Of a DNA stretch of 20,633 bases, positions 1 to 8,535 are shown one piece after another. The stretch is taken from contig CALCPT010000046.1 in assembly GCA_937897265.1 (NCBI GenBank), forward strand, positions 1-20,633, given 5' to 3'. The notes beneath the pieces are model-generated. The model made no database searches. It was not told the DNA's origin and worked only from the letters and a program-made list of their open reading frames with translations. The stretch is from an uncultured Alcaligenaceae bacterium (lineage in GTDB: Bacteria; Pseudomonadota; Gammaproteobacteria; Burkholderiales; Burkholderiaceae_B). Position 1 is the first letter of the stretch. Every line of letters begins with the position of its first letter. The translations under genes were made by a program, and so were the position numbers.

Positions 1-172
1 GATGTCGGCGGGCATCAGGTCGGGCGTGAACTGCACGCGCTTGGTGGCCAGGCCCATCACCACGGCGAGCGTCTCCACAAGCTTCGACTTGCCGAGGCCG
101 GGCACGCCCTCGAGCAACACGTGGCCGCCTCCGCGGAACTGCCAGCGGCGGGTGCGGGTGTCGAGCGTGGCG
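1..172 (-). other. Foreign or chimeric segment: HflX-like piece joined to MoxR-like AAA+ piece
   Basis: Read on the minus strand in the frame of the ABC ATPase, about 172-112 encodes [14 protein letters not shown] followed by GGGHVLL, which resembles the HflX GTPase segment just before its DTVGF motif. About 125-1 encodes a MoxR-type P-loop segment, [17 protein letters not shown], then [12 protein letters not shown], which is highly typical of MoxR ATPases. Neither belongs after an ABC ATPase. By my hand count GC over 1-240 is about 71%, against about 50-60% over 300-480, so the compositional change begins slightly upstream, within the conserved ADRVAVMY block. The simplest reading is a chimeric read or assembly end joined through short conserved stretches. 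A genuine recombination is possible but less likely. Confidence 0.7.
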
Positions 173-1023
173 AAGATCTGCGCGGTGGGGGCGTCCTCGA
201 CCACGCGCCCGCCGTACATGACGGCAACACGGTCCGCGAGTTCGGCGACGACGCCAAAGTCATGCGTGATGAACAATACGCCGGTGCCGTGCTCGCGCTG
301 CAAGGTGCGAATCAACGCCAGAATCTGGGCCTGCGTGGTCACATCTAGCGCTGTAGTGGGTTCGTCAGCAATCAATAAACGCGGCTCTAATACCAGGGCC
401 ATCGCGATCATGATGCGCTGACGTTGTCCGCCCGATAATTGATGCGGATACGACTGCAGCATTCTAAGCGGATCGGGCAGCCCAACTTTTTGAATCATAT
501 CGAGCACGCGTTCTCGGCGCTCTGAGGCTGTCAACGTTGTATGCGTTCGCAAGACTTCGTCGATTTGCTCGCCACAAGCAAACACCGGATTCAACGCCGT
601 CATGGGCTCTTGAAAGATCATTGACATCGAGGTGCAACGTAATTCGCGCAGCCGCGCTGACGACATCGTTAAGACATCTTCACCCTGTAACAAAATCTTG
701 CCGGCGGTTGGCACCAGGGCTTTCGCTTGCAAGCCCATAATCGTGTGCGCAATCGCAGATTTTCCTGAACCCGACTCGCCGACCAAACAAACGATTTCAC
801 CTGGGTTGACAGTCAAGCTCACCTGCGCGACAGCATGGGCACGATCTGAGCCGCGTGGCAGCGAGATGTCCAACACTTGTAACTCAAGCACAGGCAGTGC
901 TGGTAAATCGTGTGTTCGTGTCCCGTTCGGCTGGACCGTCTGTGTTTGCGTCAGTTGTGCTTGCACTGACTGCGGTGTGCCACTTGCCTGCCGAAGTTGA
1001 TCGCCTAAGTTCGAACCTGTCAT
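1..1023 (-). CDS. Oligopeptide/dipeptide ABC transporter ATP-binding protein, partial, with chimeric C-terminal end
   Basis: This is the ATPase subunit that would power the import complex encoded just upstream. The frame is open from an ATG at 1023 to the window edge (341 codons, no stop). Walker A is GESGSGKS (about residues 81-88), the Q-loop is FQEP, the ABC signature is LSGGQRQR (about 195-202), Walker B is LLIADEP and the H-loop is FITHD (about 251-255), as in DppD/OppD. About 40 Gln/Thr-rich residues precede the usual family start. The ATG overlaps the stop of the permease gene (ATGA), so the two are probably translationally coupled. The normal family C-terminus (the HPYT..L region and oligopeptide/dipeptide tail) is absent. 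After AQIFA, near position 170, the translation no longer resembles an ABC protein; see the separate entry for 1-172. ABC identity is certain up to there; substrate is unknown. Confidence 0.88.
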   Translation of the reverse strand, partial: MTGSNLGDQLRQASGTPQSVQAQLTQTQTVQPNGTRTHDLPALPVLELQVLDISLPRGSDRAHAVAQVSLTVNPGEIVCLVGESGSGKSAIAHTIMGLQAKALVPTAGKILLQGEDVLTMSSARLRELRCTSMSMIFQEPMTALNPVFACGEQIDEVLRTHTTLTASERRERVLDMIQKVGLPDPLRMLQSYPHQLSGGQRQRIMIAMALVLEPRLLIADEPTTALDVTTQAQILALIRTLQREHGTGVLFITHDFGVVAELADRVAVMYGGRVVEDAPTAQIFATLDTRTRRWQFRGGGHVLLEGVPGLGKSKLVETLAVVMGLATKRVQFTPDLMPADI

Positions 1024-1922
1024 AGCCGTTTTCTCATACGTGGATCTAGCAGGTCACGCAGACCATCGCCAAACAGATTCACGGCCAACACCGTCACGGC
1101 CAAAAACAACCCTGGAAAGAAAATATTGTGCGGCAACATGACAAACATTGCCCGACCTTCTGCCATGATATTGCCCCAAGTCGGCGTCTCAGGCGAAATC
1201 CCAACCCCCAAAAAACTCAGTACCGCTTCGACCAAAATGGCGTGCGCAGCAATGTAAGTTGTTTGCACGATCAACGGTGCAATCGTATTAGGCAGAATAT
1301 GCCGAATCAGCAACACTGGCGTGGGCGTTCCCACCGAAATCGCGGCTTCGACGTAAGGCTCTTCGCGCACCGACAACACCACAGAGCGTACCAGCCTCAC
1401 AACCCTTGGAATTTCTGTAATCACAATCGCCACAATGACCGTTGACAAGCCGGCATTGAGCAGCGCCACCATGGAGAGTGCCAGTAATATCGCGGGTATC
1501 GCCATCAACCCATCCATCACACGCATCACGATTGCATCGAGCCAGCGAAAATAACCTGCCAATAAGCCCAAGATGAGGCCAATCAGCGCGCTGAGCGCCG
1601 CGACCGTTGCACCAATCAGCAATGAGACTCGCGCACCAAACACCACGCGACTATAAATATCGCGTCCAAGCGAATCTGTACCCATCAAATGTACAAATTG
1701 AAATTTATTGCCGTCGTCATCGCGCAAGGTCGACTCATAACCGGGCAATTTGTTGCGTACGCTCGGGTTAATCTCATCCGGGCTCATCGTATGCAAAAAC
1801 GGTGCCGCCAAACCAATGAAGAGCACGCACAGCAAAATTGCAGCACCAATCATCACGCTCGGACTTCTCACGAGAGTGCGCCAAAGCGTGGCTCTACCCG
1901 AAGACTCATTGAAGGCGCTCAA
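1020..1922 (-). CDS. Peptide/nickel-type ABC transporter permease (DppC/OppC family)
   Basis: Inner-membrane permease subunit of about 300 residues, the usual DppC length. It has an N-terminal membrane segment (about residues 24-46), a periplasmic stretch containing [13 protein letters not shown] that is typical of DppC, and then five further hydrophobic segments. The EAA loop that contacts the ATPase reads [20 protein letters not shown] (about 192-211). The start is taken as TTG at 1922, because it overlaps the upstream permease stop (TTGA) and has GAGG eight bases before it. The first in-frame ATG (residue 24) would delete the N-terminal cytoplasmic part. The gene overlaps the ATPase gene by four bases at its end, so the cluster is one operon. 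Transported compound is not inferable. Confidence 0.93.
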   Translation of the reverse strand: MSAFNESSGRATLWRTLVRSPSVMIGAAILLCVLFIGLAAPFLHTMSPDEINPSVRNKLPGYESTLRDDDGNKFQFVHLMGTDSLGRDIYSRVVFGARVSLLIGATVAALSALIGLILGLLAGYFRWLDAIVMRVMDGLMAIPAILLALSMVALLNAGLSTVIVAIVITEIPRVVRLVRSVVLSVREEPYVEAAISVGTPTPVLLIRHILPNTIAPLIVQTTYIAAHAILVEAVLSFLGVGISPETPTWGNIMAEGRAMFVMLPHNIFFPGLFLAVTVLAVNLFGDGLRDLLDPRMRKRL

Positions 1923-2860
1923 TACCGTATCCTCGGATCAAACAACGTGTAAGACAGGTCAATTAATAAATTAACCAGCACTGACGTGAGAGAGAACAGC
2001 AAGACCAGGGCTTGCACTGTCGGAAAGTCACGCGCCAGCACCGCGTCAACGGTGAGACGACCGAGGCCTGGAATACTAAACACACTTTCCGTGACCACCA
2101 CACCACCAATCAACAACGCGATACCAATGCCAATCACCGTGACAATAGGCACTGCCGCGTTACGCAAAGCGTGGCGCATGAGTACGATCTTGTTCGTCAA
2201 GCCTTTGGCGTGTGCGGTACGAATGTAATCCTCGCCAAGCACCTCTTGCACGCTCGTACGGGTAATGCGTGCGATCAGCGCACAGTACACAGCCGATAAC
2301 GCAAAGCATGGCAACAATAACTTTTGCAACCAACCCCAGAAACCATCAGACAAGCGTTGATACCCTTGTACCGGCAGCCAGCTAAGTTCGATCGAAAACA
2401 CATACATCAAGAGATAACCAACGACAAAAACAGGAATCGAAAACCCCAGCACCGCCAACCCCATCACGAGGCGATCGACCCAAGTTCCGGTGTAGTAGGC
2501 TGCCAACACGCCAAGCGGCACCGCAATTAAGACAGACAAAATAATGGTGCAGAGCGCCAGTGATAAAGTAGGCTCAAGTCGATCGAGAATCAGTTCAGAG
2601 ACCTGCTTTTTAAAGAAAAACGATTCGCCCAAGTTTCCAGTCGAAACCTTTGCTAACCAAGCACCAAATTGCACAAGCACGGGCTGATCTAGACCAAGCT
2701 TGACACGTATGTCTTGAATTTGCTCGGTGGTCGCGTTATCGCCCGCAATGATGGCGGCAGGATCGGCTGCGCTTAAGCGCAACATCAAAAATACCAACAC
2801 AACCACCATCGCCATCACTGGAACGGTAGCAAAGACACGTTTTGAAATGTAACGAAACAC
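1919..2860 (-). CDS. Peptide/nickel-type ABC transporter permease (DppB/OppB family)
   Basis: Second permease subunit, 313 residues, normal for DppB. It starts with the typical short basic N-terminus and first membrane helix (MFRYISKRVFATVPVMAMVV). A periplasmic domain of about 70 residues follows, containing the GLDQPVLVQFGAWL stretch seen across this family, and then five hydrophobic segments. The EAA-like loop is IRTAHAKGLTNKIVLMRHAL. The C-terminus [13 protein letters not shown] is characteristic of DppB. The start codon is GTG at 2860, 14 bases after the stop of the binding-protein gene. The end overlaps the TTG start of the DppC-like gene by four bases. It pairs with that protein to form the channel. 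Confidence 0.94.
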   Translation of the reverse strand: MFRYISKRVFATVPVMAMVVVLVFLMLRLSAADPAAIIAGDNATTEQIQDIRVKLGLDQPVLVQFGAWLAKVSTGNLGESFFFKKQVSELILDRLEPTLSLALCTIILSVLIAVPLGVLAAYYTGTWVDRLVMGLAVLGFSIPVFVVGYLLMYVFSIELSWLPVQGYQRLSDGFWGWLQKLLLPCFALSAVYCALIARITRTSVQEVLGEDYIRTAHAKGLTNKIVLMRHALRNAAVPIVTVIGIGIALLIGGVVVTESVFSIPGLGRLTVDAVLARDFPTVQALVLLFSLTSVLVNLLIDLSYTLFDPRIRY

Positions 2861-2874
2861 GGTTTAGCAGTCCG

Positions 2875-4476
2875 TCACTTACCGGTTTTCGTAATATTCC
2901 AAAACACCGGCGCCGGGGCTTTAATTAAGCCGTTTAGGCTTTTGCGCGCCACCATCGGTTGGTACCACTGCCCCAAGGGGATATAGACTGGATACTCGAT
3001 CGCTCGTAGCTGCACCGCTTCAGTCAGCGCGAGTTGTTTGGTCAGATCGGTTTCGCGCGAGAAATCATTACGCAACTTTTCAATCTGCGCATCACATGGC
3101 CAGCCAAACGTAGTCTTTTCACACGCAGCATTCAGATAACTGGACTCAAGCGGATTGAGCACGTTATTCGTTGAAGTGATGGTGAGGTTCCATCCGCCTT
3201 TCGCCACCGGATCTTTTTTAGCGCGTCGAACGACGACTGACTGCCAGTCCATTGACTGCATATCAACTTTAAAGCCTGCCTTTTCAAGCAAAGACTTGGC
3301 AACGGGTGCCAGATTGGCATACACGTGACGATCGGTTGAATGCAACAACACAATAGGCGTGCCGTCGTAGCCTGATTCTTTTACGAGTTCACGCGCTTTT
3401 TTAAAGTTCGATTCGAGCAAGTTCTCCATGCCCTTGGTCGTACCTAAGGGCGTACCGCAGAAGAACATTGATTTACACACTTTGTAGTAGTCAGGGTCAC
3501 CAATAACCGCCTTCAAAAAGTCTTCTTGATTAAAGGCATACCAAATCGCCTGACGCGCCTTGGCGTTATCAAAGGGTTTGTTCAACACATTGAATCTAAA
3601 GACGTACTGATTACCCAAAGAACTCCAATCGCTGAACTGGATATTGGCGTTCTTTTTTAGCATCGGTAACAGGTCGTGCGAGGGCTGTTCGATAAGATCG
3701 ATTTCGCCCGCCAACAACGCACTGACGGCAGTTTGCTGGTCAGCGATCGCTAGCCACTCAACGCGATCGACTTTGACATCTTTACCACCCGCCATGGCCG
3801 AAGGTGGTTCGGCACGTGGCTTGTATTGCGTAAACTTTTCGTACACCACTTTACTGCCAGGCTTCCACTCGTTGGTCTTAAACACAAATGGGCCCGAACC
3901 AATATAGTCAGAAATTTGCTCTTGCGGGCTCGTCTCTGCGACCCGCTTAGGCATCATGAACGCCGTACCAGACGCACGGCTTAAGCCAATCATCACCGCG
4001 GCAGTCGGCTCTGTTAAATTGATTTTGAAAGTTTTTTGATCAACTGCGACAAAGTCCTTAACGTGCGCCATCATCGCTTGGCCAACCACATCGCGTGCAG
4101 CCCAGCGTTTGATCGAGGCAATGCAATCCTCTGAGGTGACTGGCTGACCGTCATGCCATAACAAGCCATCACGCAGAGTCATGGTGTAAACGGTTTTATC
4201 GTCGCTCAGTTGGTACGTATCAATCATTTGCGGTTGTACCGCACCCTGCGCGTCGGTCGCAAACAAGGTGTCGTAAATCATGTAACCATGATTACGCGAA
4301 ATATATGCGGTGGTCCAAACTGGGTCGACAATTTTCAAATCAGAGTGCATCACGGCACGCACGATCGTTTGTGGCTGTGCTTGCGCAAGTGAGACGCGCG
4401 CAAGCGCCATCATGCCTAGACTACCAATCACTATTGATGCTGCTAAGACAGTGCGGTGCAATATTTTCATGCTCAT
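2875..4476 (-). CDS. Periplasmic substrate-binding protein of a peptide/nickel-type ABC transporter (SBP family 5)
   Basis: Exported binding protein of 533 residues, within the usual 500-560 for family 5 (DppA/OppA). The N-terminus has a classical signal peptide: a basic start, hydrophobic residues about 10-26, and a probable cleavage after LAQA (about residue 33). There is no lipobox Cys, so it is free in the periplasm. The mature part contains YDTLFATD, TYTLSD-like and LRDGLLWHDGQPVTSED segments typical of the family, and ends with a C-terminal hydrophobic/aromatic stretch. The start is ATG at 4476, with GGAG about nine bases upstream; an ATG two codons later is possible. It is the first gene of the importer operon. 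Family members bind peptides, but also opines, heme, nickel chelates and small organic acids, so ligand is open. Proximity to CoA-thioester enzymes hints at a catabolic substrate. Confidence 0.94.
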   Translation of the reverse strand: MSMKILHRTVLAASIVIGSLGMMALARVSLAQAQPQTIVRAVMHSDLKIVDPVWTTAYISRNHGYMIYDTLFATDAQGAVQPQMIDTYQLSDDKTVYTMTLRDGLLWHDGQPVTSEDCIASIKRWAARDVVGQAMMAHVKDFVAVDQKTFKINLTEPTAAVMIGLSRASGTAFMMPKRVAETSPQEQISDYIGSGPFVFKTNEWKPGSKVVYEKFTQYKPRAEPPSAMAGGKDVKVDRVEWLAIADQQTAVSALLAGEIDLIEQPSHDLLPMLKKNANIQFSDWSSLGNQYVFRFNVLNKPFDNAKARQAIWYAFNQEDFLKAVIGDPDYYKVCKSMFFCGTPLGTTKGMENLLESNFKKARELVKESGYDGTPIVLLHSTDRHVYANLAPVAKSLLEKAGFKVDMQSMDWQSVVVRRAKKDPVAKGGWNLTITSTNNVLNPLESSYLNAACEKTTFGWPCDAQIEKLRNDFSRETDLTKQLALTEAVQLRAIEYPVYIPLGQWYQPMVARKSLNGLIKAPAPVFWNITKTGK

Positions 4477-4503
4477 GATGCGAGTCTCCGAAAGCTATTA
4501 TTG

Positions 4504-4563
4504 TTTTACAGTCCACCCAGCTCTATTTACAGTACATGCTACTTTTTACAGTACACCCTGCTC
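4504..4563. repeat. Three imperfect ~20 bp direct repeats (TTTACAGTAC-type)
   Basis: On the plus strand three copies of a related unit follow each other: TTTTACAGTCCACCCAGCTC at 4504-4523, TTTACAGTACATGCTACT at 4526-4543 and TTTTACAGTACACCCTGCTC at 4544-4563. The ACAGT cores start at 4508, 4529 and 4548, which gives spacings of 21 and 19 bases. The third copy includes the stop codon and last codons of the CoA-transferase gene. Copies one and three differ at three positions. The array sits between that stop and the binding-protein start. It may be a small tandem duplication of the gene end or a set of regulator sites; the sequence alone does not decide. Confidence 0.7.
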
Positions 4564-7212
4564 AATCAAGTCTTGTATTTCTGAATCTGAATAGCCCAGC
4601 ATCTGCTTCAAAACGTGCACGTTGTCTTCACCATAACCAGGTGCACCACGATCAATCACCCCACCGGCATACGCTGGCGTTGCACTCATTTTGACTGGAA
4701 ACTCATTGACTGGCCAGCGACCAATTTTGGTTCCAGTCACTTCTGTCAACCACTCGAGCTCTTTTAACTGAGGATCAGTGTCGTAGCGGTCTGCAGCGGT
4801 CTGGCACACACCGGCTGGTACACCAGCGCTTTGCAAGCGCGCCATGCACTCGCTGGCGTCTTGGGTCAACGCCCACGCACTGATTTTTTCATCGAGTGCA
4901 TCTTGGTTTTTCAGTCGCAGCGCCAAGGTGCTGAAGCGTAAGTCCCATTGCAGCTCAGTCAGACCAGCCGCTTGCACAAGCGCGTTCCACTCGACGTCAT
5001 CAAAGCACGCAAGCGCCAACCAACGATCGTCGCCAGCGCAACGATAGGCCCCGTGAGGTGCCGCTGGCTTATAGGGTGAGCGGTTACCGTAACGCGTCCA
5101 CTCTTTGCCATTCGCTGACCAATCCAGCACTGCGGTCGCTGTTTGATAGATGCCTGCTTCGCATTGCGAGGCGTCAATCCATTGCCCCTCACCAGTTCGA
5201 TTACGATGATAGAGAGCACCAAGCGTTGCCAGCGCAAAGCCATAAGCACCAATCCAATCCAGATACGAGTACCCCCAACCAGCCGGCATTGCCGGGTCGG
5301 GACGACCAGACATCTCTGTCGTGCCAGCAAACGAAGCCGCTACGGGGCCAACGGTACGAAAGCGTCCATATTTACCAATACCGCCCATGCCCGATTGCTG
5401 CACATAAATGATGTCAGACTTGAGCGATTTGAGCACCTCGTAACCCAAACCCAGTCGCTCAAGCACGCCAGGAGAAAAGCCTTCAGCAACGATATCTGAC
5501 TGCCGTGCAAGTTCTTTGGCAATCGCCAGGCCTTTGGGGTGACGAATATTCAACGACATGCCGCGTTTGCCAGCGTTCTTATTATTGAACTGTCCGCCCA
5601 TATCCGAATCAGTCACGCCGGGCAGTGGTGCGGTCGCAACCTCACGTGCGGCGCGCCCCCCCACCGGCGACATCGCGGCCAGTCTCGTGTCTGGATTTTC
5701 TTTCCACTCAACCTTAATGCTTTCAGCCCCTAAGGCAGCGAGGATACGAGTGCCGCCGGCCGAAGCCAAAAACCAGGAAAAATCAAGAATCTTGATCCCC
5801 TGTAACGCGAAAGGTGCGCCACGCGCCGAAATATTGTTGACCTTTGGGGTGTACTTAAACAATTGAGCGCGACCATTTACTGGAGACTCGCTTCGCGACT
5901 GTGCCTCATTATCGGCTTTCAGAGCGTCGATGTTTTTAGGCGCACTCAGCAGCGCACTTAAATCTGCGTTATGTTGTCCCAACAACGGAGCACGCTTGCC
6001 GGCTTGCCATGCCGTTGCAGTGCTCAACCACTTACTTGTCGGATAACGCAAGGCGCGACCAAGCTCGGGGTGATCGATATCGGTAAACGAATGGCGCATT
6101 AACCAGTGCTCATCGAGAGCGTTTTCATGTGGCTTACGTACCGGCGCCCACAATAAACCCGCCTCTTGCGCCTCGCGCCATGGCAAATCTTTATAGTCAT
6201 ATGAGCCGACAAAATCACGAATGACTTCAAGCATGCGTACCGTTTCCGCATCCATTCCAGCAGAACCGGGCGTACTCCGTGCCTTGAGATCAGCAGTGGC
6301 CGACGGCGCTTGTAAGTCGGCCGCCTTGCCATAGCGATCTAAGAAAGGCACAAGCTTAGCTTTATCGCGTGCCGACACGCCCCATGTCATATTCCAGCGC
6401 TTGTCTTTAGTCGCGCTCACATTAGGAATAGGGGTTGGCTTTTCAACCGCATGACGAGCAGTCTGGCGATACAGTGGCGCTCGCCGCATCACCCACGACA
6501 TCACATCAAGCTCGGTATTTTTCGCCACAGCCTCATGCACAGCGCAAGACAAGTCTTGGCCTGCTCCTGTTGACTGGCGCGTGATCAACGCAGCCACCAC
6601 CGCTGCAGTCATTTGTTCGGCAGCAATATGGTAGGCATGCCACACTTGCGGTGCGACCGGCGGATGTTCATAATGACCATCAGCATTACGGTCATAGCCG
6701 CAGCACATCATCACGCCACCTAGCGCTAAATGAATCAGATCTGAACCCTTAAAATCTTTCCAGGGGCCCGTATCCCCAAAGGGCGTGATACGCGCGGTGA
6801 TCAGCGTTGGAAAGAGCTTGTTCAACGACTGCGCGGGCTTAAGCTGTGACAAAAACTGACCGCAGGTACTGTCTAAAAAAACATCTGCAGTCGCTAACAG
6901 TTGCAGACAAGCGGCCTGACCCTCTGCGGTACTGACATCTAGTTGAATCGATTTTTTACCGCGGTTGTAGGCGCAAAAGAAAATCGATCTTTCTGGATCA
7001 GGCTGCTCACCTAAGTACGGACCAATATTTCGGGTTGGGCTCCCGCCAATTGGCTCGATCTTAATGACCTCAGCCCCTAAGCCCGCCAACAACAATCCAC
7101 AGTACTCGCCGAGTTCATCGGCAACCTCAATCACGCGCAAGCCCGCCAACATTCCGGGCTTGTTTTGTGGATTGGCGAATAACTCGGCGGCAACAAAAGG
7201 CGACTGCGACAT
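4546..7212 (-). CDS. Fused double-domain CaiB/BaiF (class III) CoA transferase
   Basis: Predicted cytoplasmic enzyme moving CoA between a thioester and a free carboxylic acid. The 888 residues hold two CaiB/BaiF copies, about 22-415 and 468-885; a single-domain family member is roughly 400 residues. Copy 1 has LAGLGAEVIKIEP, AYNRGKKSIQLD and FGDTGPW. Copy 2 has ILAALGAESIKVEW, NKNAGKRGMSLN and QSGMGGIGKYG. The segment GQWIDASQCEA in copy 2 (D680) aligns with GQDLSCAVHEA in copy 1, where Ser222 replaces that Asp. Single-domain members form interlocked dimers, so the fusion may be an internal pseudo-dimer with one intact active site (inference). I chose ATG 7212 because AGAGGA lies seven bases before it; the open frame continues to 7320 without family resemblance. 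It is divergent from the thiolase gene and 69 bases upstream of the binding-protein gene. Acid and donor are unknown. Confidence 0.9.
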   Translation of the reverse strand: MSQSPFVAAELFANPQNKPGMLAGLRVIEVADELGEYCGLLLAGLGAEVIKIEPIGGSPTRNIGPYLGEQPDPERSIFFCAYNRGKKSIQLDVSTAEGQAACLQLLATADVFLDSTCGQFLSQLKPAQSLNKLFPTLITARITPFGDTGPWKDFKGSDLIHLALGGVMMCCGYDRNADGHYEHPPVAPQVWHAYHIAAEQMTAAVVAALITRQSTGAGQDLSCAVHEAVAKNTELDVMSWVMRRAPLYRQTARHAVEKPTPIPNVSATKDKRWNMTWGVSARDKAKLVPFLDRYGKAADLQAPSATADLKARSTPGSAGMDAETVRMLEVIRDFVGSYDYKDLPWREAQEAGLLWAPVRKPHENALDEHWLMRHSFTDIDHPELGRALRYPTSKWLSTATAWQAGKRAPLLGQHNADLSALLSAPKNIDALKADNEAQSRSESPVNGRAQLFKYTPKVNNISARGAPFALQGIKILDFSWFLASAGGTRILAALGAESIKVEWKENPDTRLAAMSPVGGRAAREVATAPLPGVTDSDMGGQFNNKNAGKRGMSLNIRHPKGLAIAKELARQSDIVAEGFSPGVLERLGLGYEVLKSLKSDIIYVQQSGMGGIGKYGRFRTVGPVAASFAGTTEMSGRPDPAMPAGWGYSYLDWIGAYGFALATLGALYHRNRTGEGQWIDASQCEAGIYQTATAVLDWSANGKEWTRYGNRSPYKPAAPHGAYRCAGDDRWLALACFDDVEWNALVQAAGLTELQWDLRFSTLALRLKNQDALDEKISAWALTQDASECMARLQSAGVPAGVCQTAADRYDTDPQLKELEWLTEVTGTKIGRWPVNEFPVKMSATPAYAGGVIDRGAPGYGEDNVHVLKQMLGYSDSEIQDLIEQGVL

Positions 7213-7279
7213 AACGTGGTCCTCTACTTTGTCTCTAGGCGAGCAACCCTCTACGCGGGGCTCGACCTTGTTTCTATTT

Positions 7280-7322
7280 ATTTTGATCACTAGCATCATG
7301 CCCCACAAAATGGGTATCATGC
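7280..7322. promoter_or_regulatory. Face-to-face promoter-like hexamers overlapping an imperfect palindrome
   Basis: Between the divergent CoA-transferase and thiolase genes lies an inverted repeat: GCATCATGCCCCA (7293-7305), spacer CAAAA, TGGGTATCATGC (7311-7322). The arms match except for two positions and one extra C. On the plus strand TTGATC (7283-7288), 17 bases, CAAAAT (7306-7311) form a weak sigma70-like promoter. On the minus strand TTGTGG (complement of 7302-7307), 17 bases, CAAAAT (complement of 7280-7285) form its mirror image. A dimeric regulator bound at the palindrome would cover both. The hexamers are only partial matches to consensus, so this is a prediction. Confidence 0.4.
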
Positions 7323-7401
7323 AACTGCGCCGTTGGTTTTATATCGGCGTCGGCCACTGATGCACCCAGACGTCAGAGCTTTAACGCCAAAGGATCTCGC
7401 T

Positions 7402-8532
7402 GTGAATGAGCTACACGCGCTAAAAAATAAAATTGCAGTCGTCGGAGTCGGTAATACGGCCTATGGCGATTTCCCGTTAATCAGCGACTATGGATTAGGC
7501 GCACAGGCGTTTAAGTCCGCCATCTCAGATTGTGGACTCAACAAAGACGAGATTGATGGCTTGCTCGTATGTCGCGTACCGTCCTATGCCCGCATGGGTG
7601 AAGTTTTGGGACTCAATCCTCGCTGGACAATGACCCTGCCTGGTCACGGCCGCATGTCAGGCATGTCGATCATCGAAGCCATGCTAGCCCTAGAAACTGG
7701 TGCCGCAAAATACGTCGCCTTGATTTATACCAACATCGGTCGCTCGCGACGGGTGAACTATGGTGGCGACGACGCTTCGAGCTTCTGGAACCCTTGGGGG
7801 TTTACCTCTCCAGGTGCCGCACACGCCATGATGTTTCGTATGCATATGGCCAAATACGGCACGACCACACGCCAACTCTCTGAAGTATCGGTCGCTTTTC
7901 GAAAGCACGCACTGCTAAACCCTAGCGCCGTCATGAAAAAGCCGATCACCTCTGACGATCACGCAAGCGCCAGACGGATCACCGAGCCGTTAGGCCTGCT
8001 CGATTACTGCCTGATCAATGATGGTGCGGTATGCATGATCCTGACCACTGCCGAGCGCGCCAAAGACCTTGCCAAGCCGCCCGTATTGATTTCGGGCGTC
8101 GGCGCACGCGATGCCTTCGAGCGCAGCGCCATTTCAAATTTTGATCAAGACTTTTGGTACAAAGAAATTAAAGAGGCAGGGACTCAAGCCTTTGAAATGG
8201 CTGGCGTCACCCACGACGATGTCGATGCACTGATGTGCTACGACAACTTTAGCCCGACTGTATTGTTCAGCTTAGAAGGCTTAGGCTATTGCGGCCAGGG
8301 TGAATCCGGAGCCTTCGTAGAGGGCGGCACGCTACAACTCGGTAATAAACTGCCCACCAATACCGACGGCGGTCATCTTTCAAATTCGTACATGCAAGGC
8401 TGGGGCTTAAATGTCGAGGCCGTGCGTCAAATACGCGGCGAATGCGGTGCGCGACAGGTTGCAGATTGCAACGTCGTTCAATACATCGCCTCGACACCCT
8501 GCACCCGCTCAATCATTTACACAAAGGGCTAA
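7402..8532 (+). CDS. Thiolase-superfamily protein (SCP-x/Ltp type) lacking the nucleophilic cysteine
   Basis: Cytoplasmic thiolase-fold protein of 376 residues, acting on acyl-CoA substrates by family. The N-terminus (NKIAVVGVGNTAYGDF) and the C-terminal block with NTDGGHLS and VRQIRGECGARQV are typical of the SCP-2/lipid-transfer thiolase branch. Where thiolases have the nucleophile in a CASG-type segment, this protein reads GHGRMSGM (about 81-88): Arg84 or Met85 stands there instead of Cys. The C-terminal GHP-type motif is also absent; GGHLSNSYMQG (about 323-333) carries Tyr330, as in Ltp2-like steroid aldolases. A retro-aldol or other C-C lyase role is therefore as likely as thiolysis (inference). 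The start is GTG 7402, with AAAGGA seven bases upstream. An ATG at 7360 and a TTG at 7333 are in frame but lack such a site. A DUF35 gene follows after three bases, so the two probably form a complex. Confidence 0.85.
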   Translation: MNELHALKNKIAVVGVGNTAYGDFPLISDYGLGAQAFKSAISDCGLNKDEIDGLLVCRVPSYARMGEVLGLNPRWTMTLPGHGRMSGMSIIEAMLALETGAAKYVALIYTNIGRSRRVNYGGDDASSFWNPWGFTSPGAAHAMMFRMHMAKYGTTTRQLSEVSVAFRKHALLNPSAVMKKPITSDDHASARRITEPLGLLDYCLINDGAVCMILTTAERAKDLAKPPVLISGVGARDAFERSAISNFDQDFWYKEIKEAGTQAFEMAGVTHDDVDALMCYDNFSPTVLFSLEGLGYCGQGESGAFVEGGTLQLGNKLPTNTDGGHLSNSYMQGWGLNVEAVRQIRGECGARQVADCNVVQYIASTPCTRSIIYTKG

Positions 8533-8535
8533 ATC

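Noticed and set aside
2..421. 139-residue open frame on the plus strand
   Set aside because: It is antisense to the ABC ATPase, whose Walker A, signature and Walker B motifs are intact on the minus strand; the plus-strand translation resembles nothing.
7213..7320. 36-codon N-terminal extension of the CoA transferase
   Set aside because: It covers the promoter-like and palindromic region, is not similar to CaiB/BaiF, and ATG 7212 has AGAGGA at good spacing.
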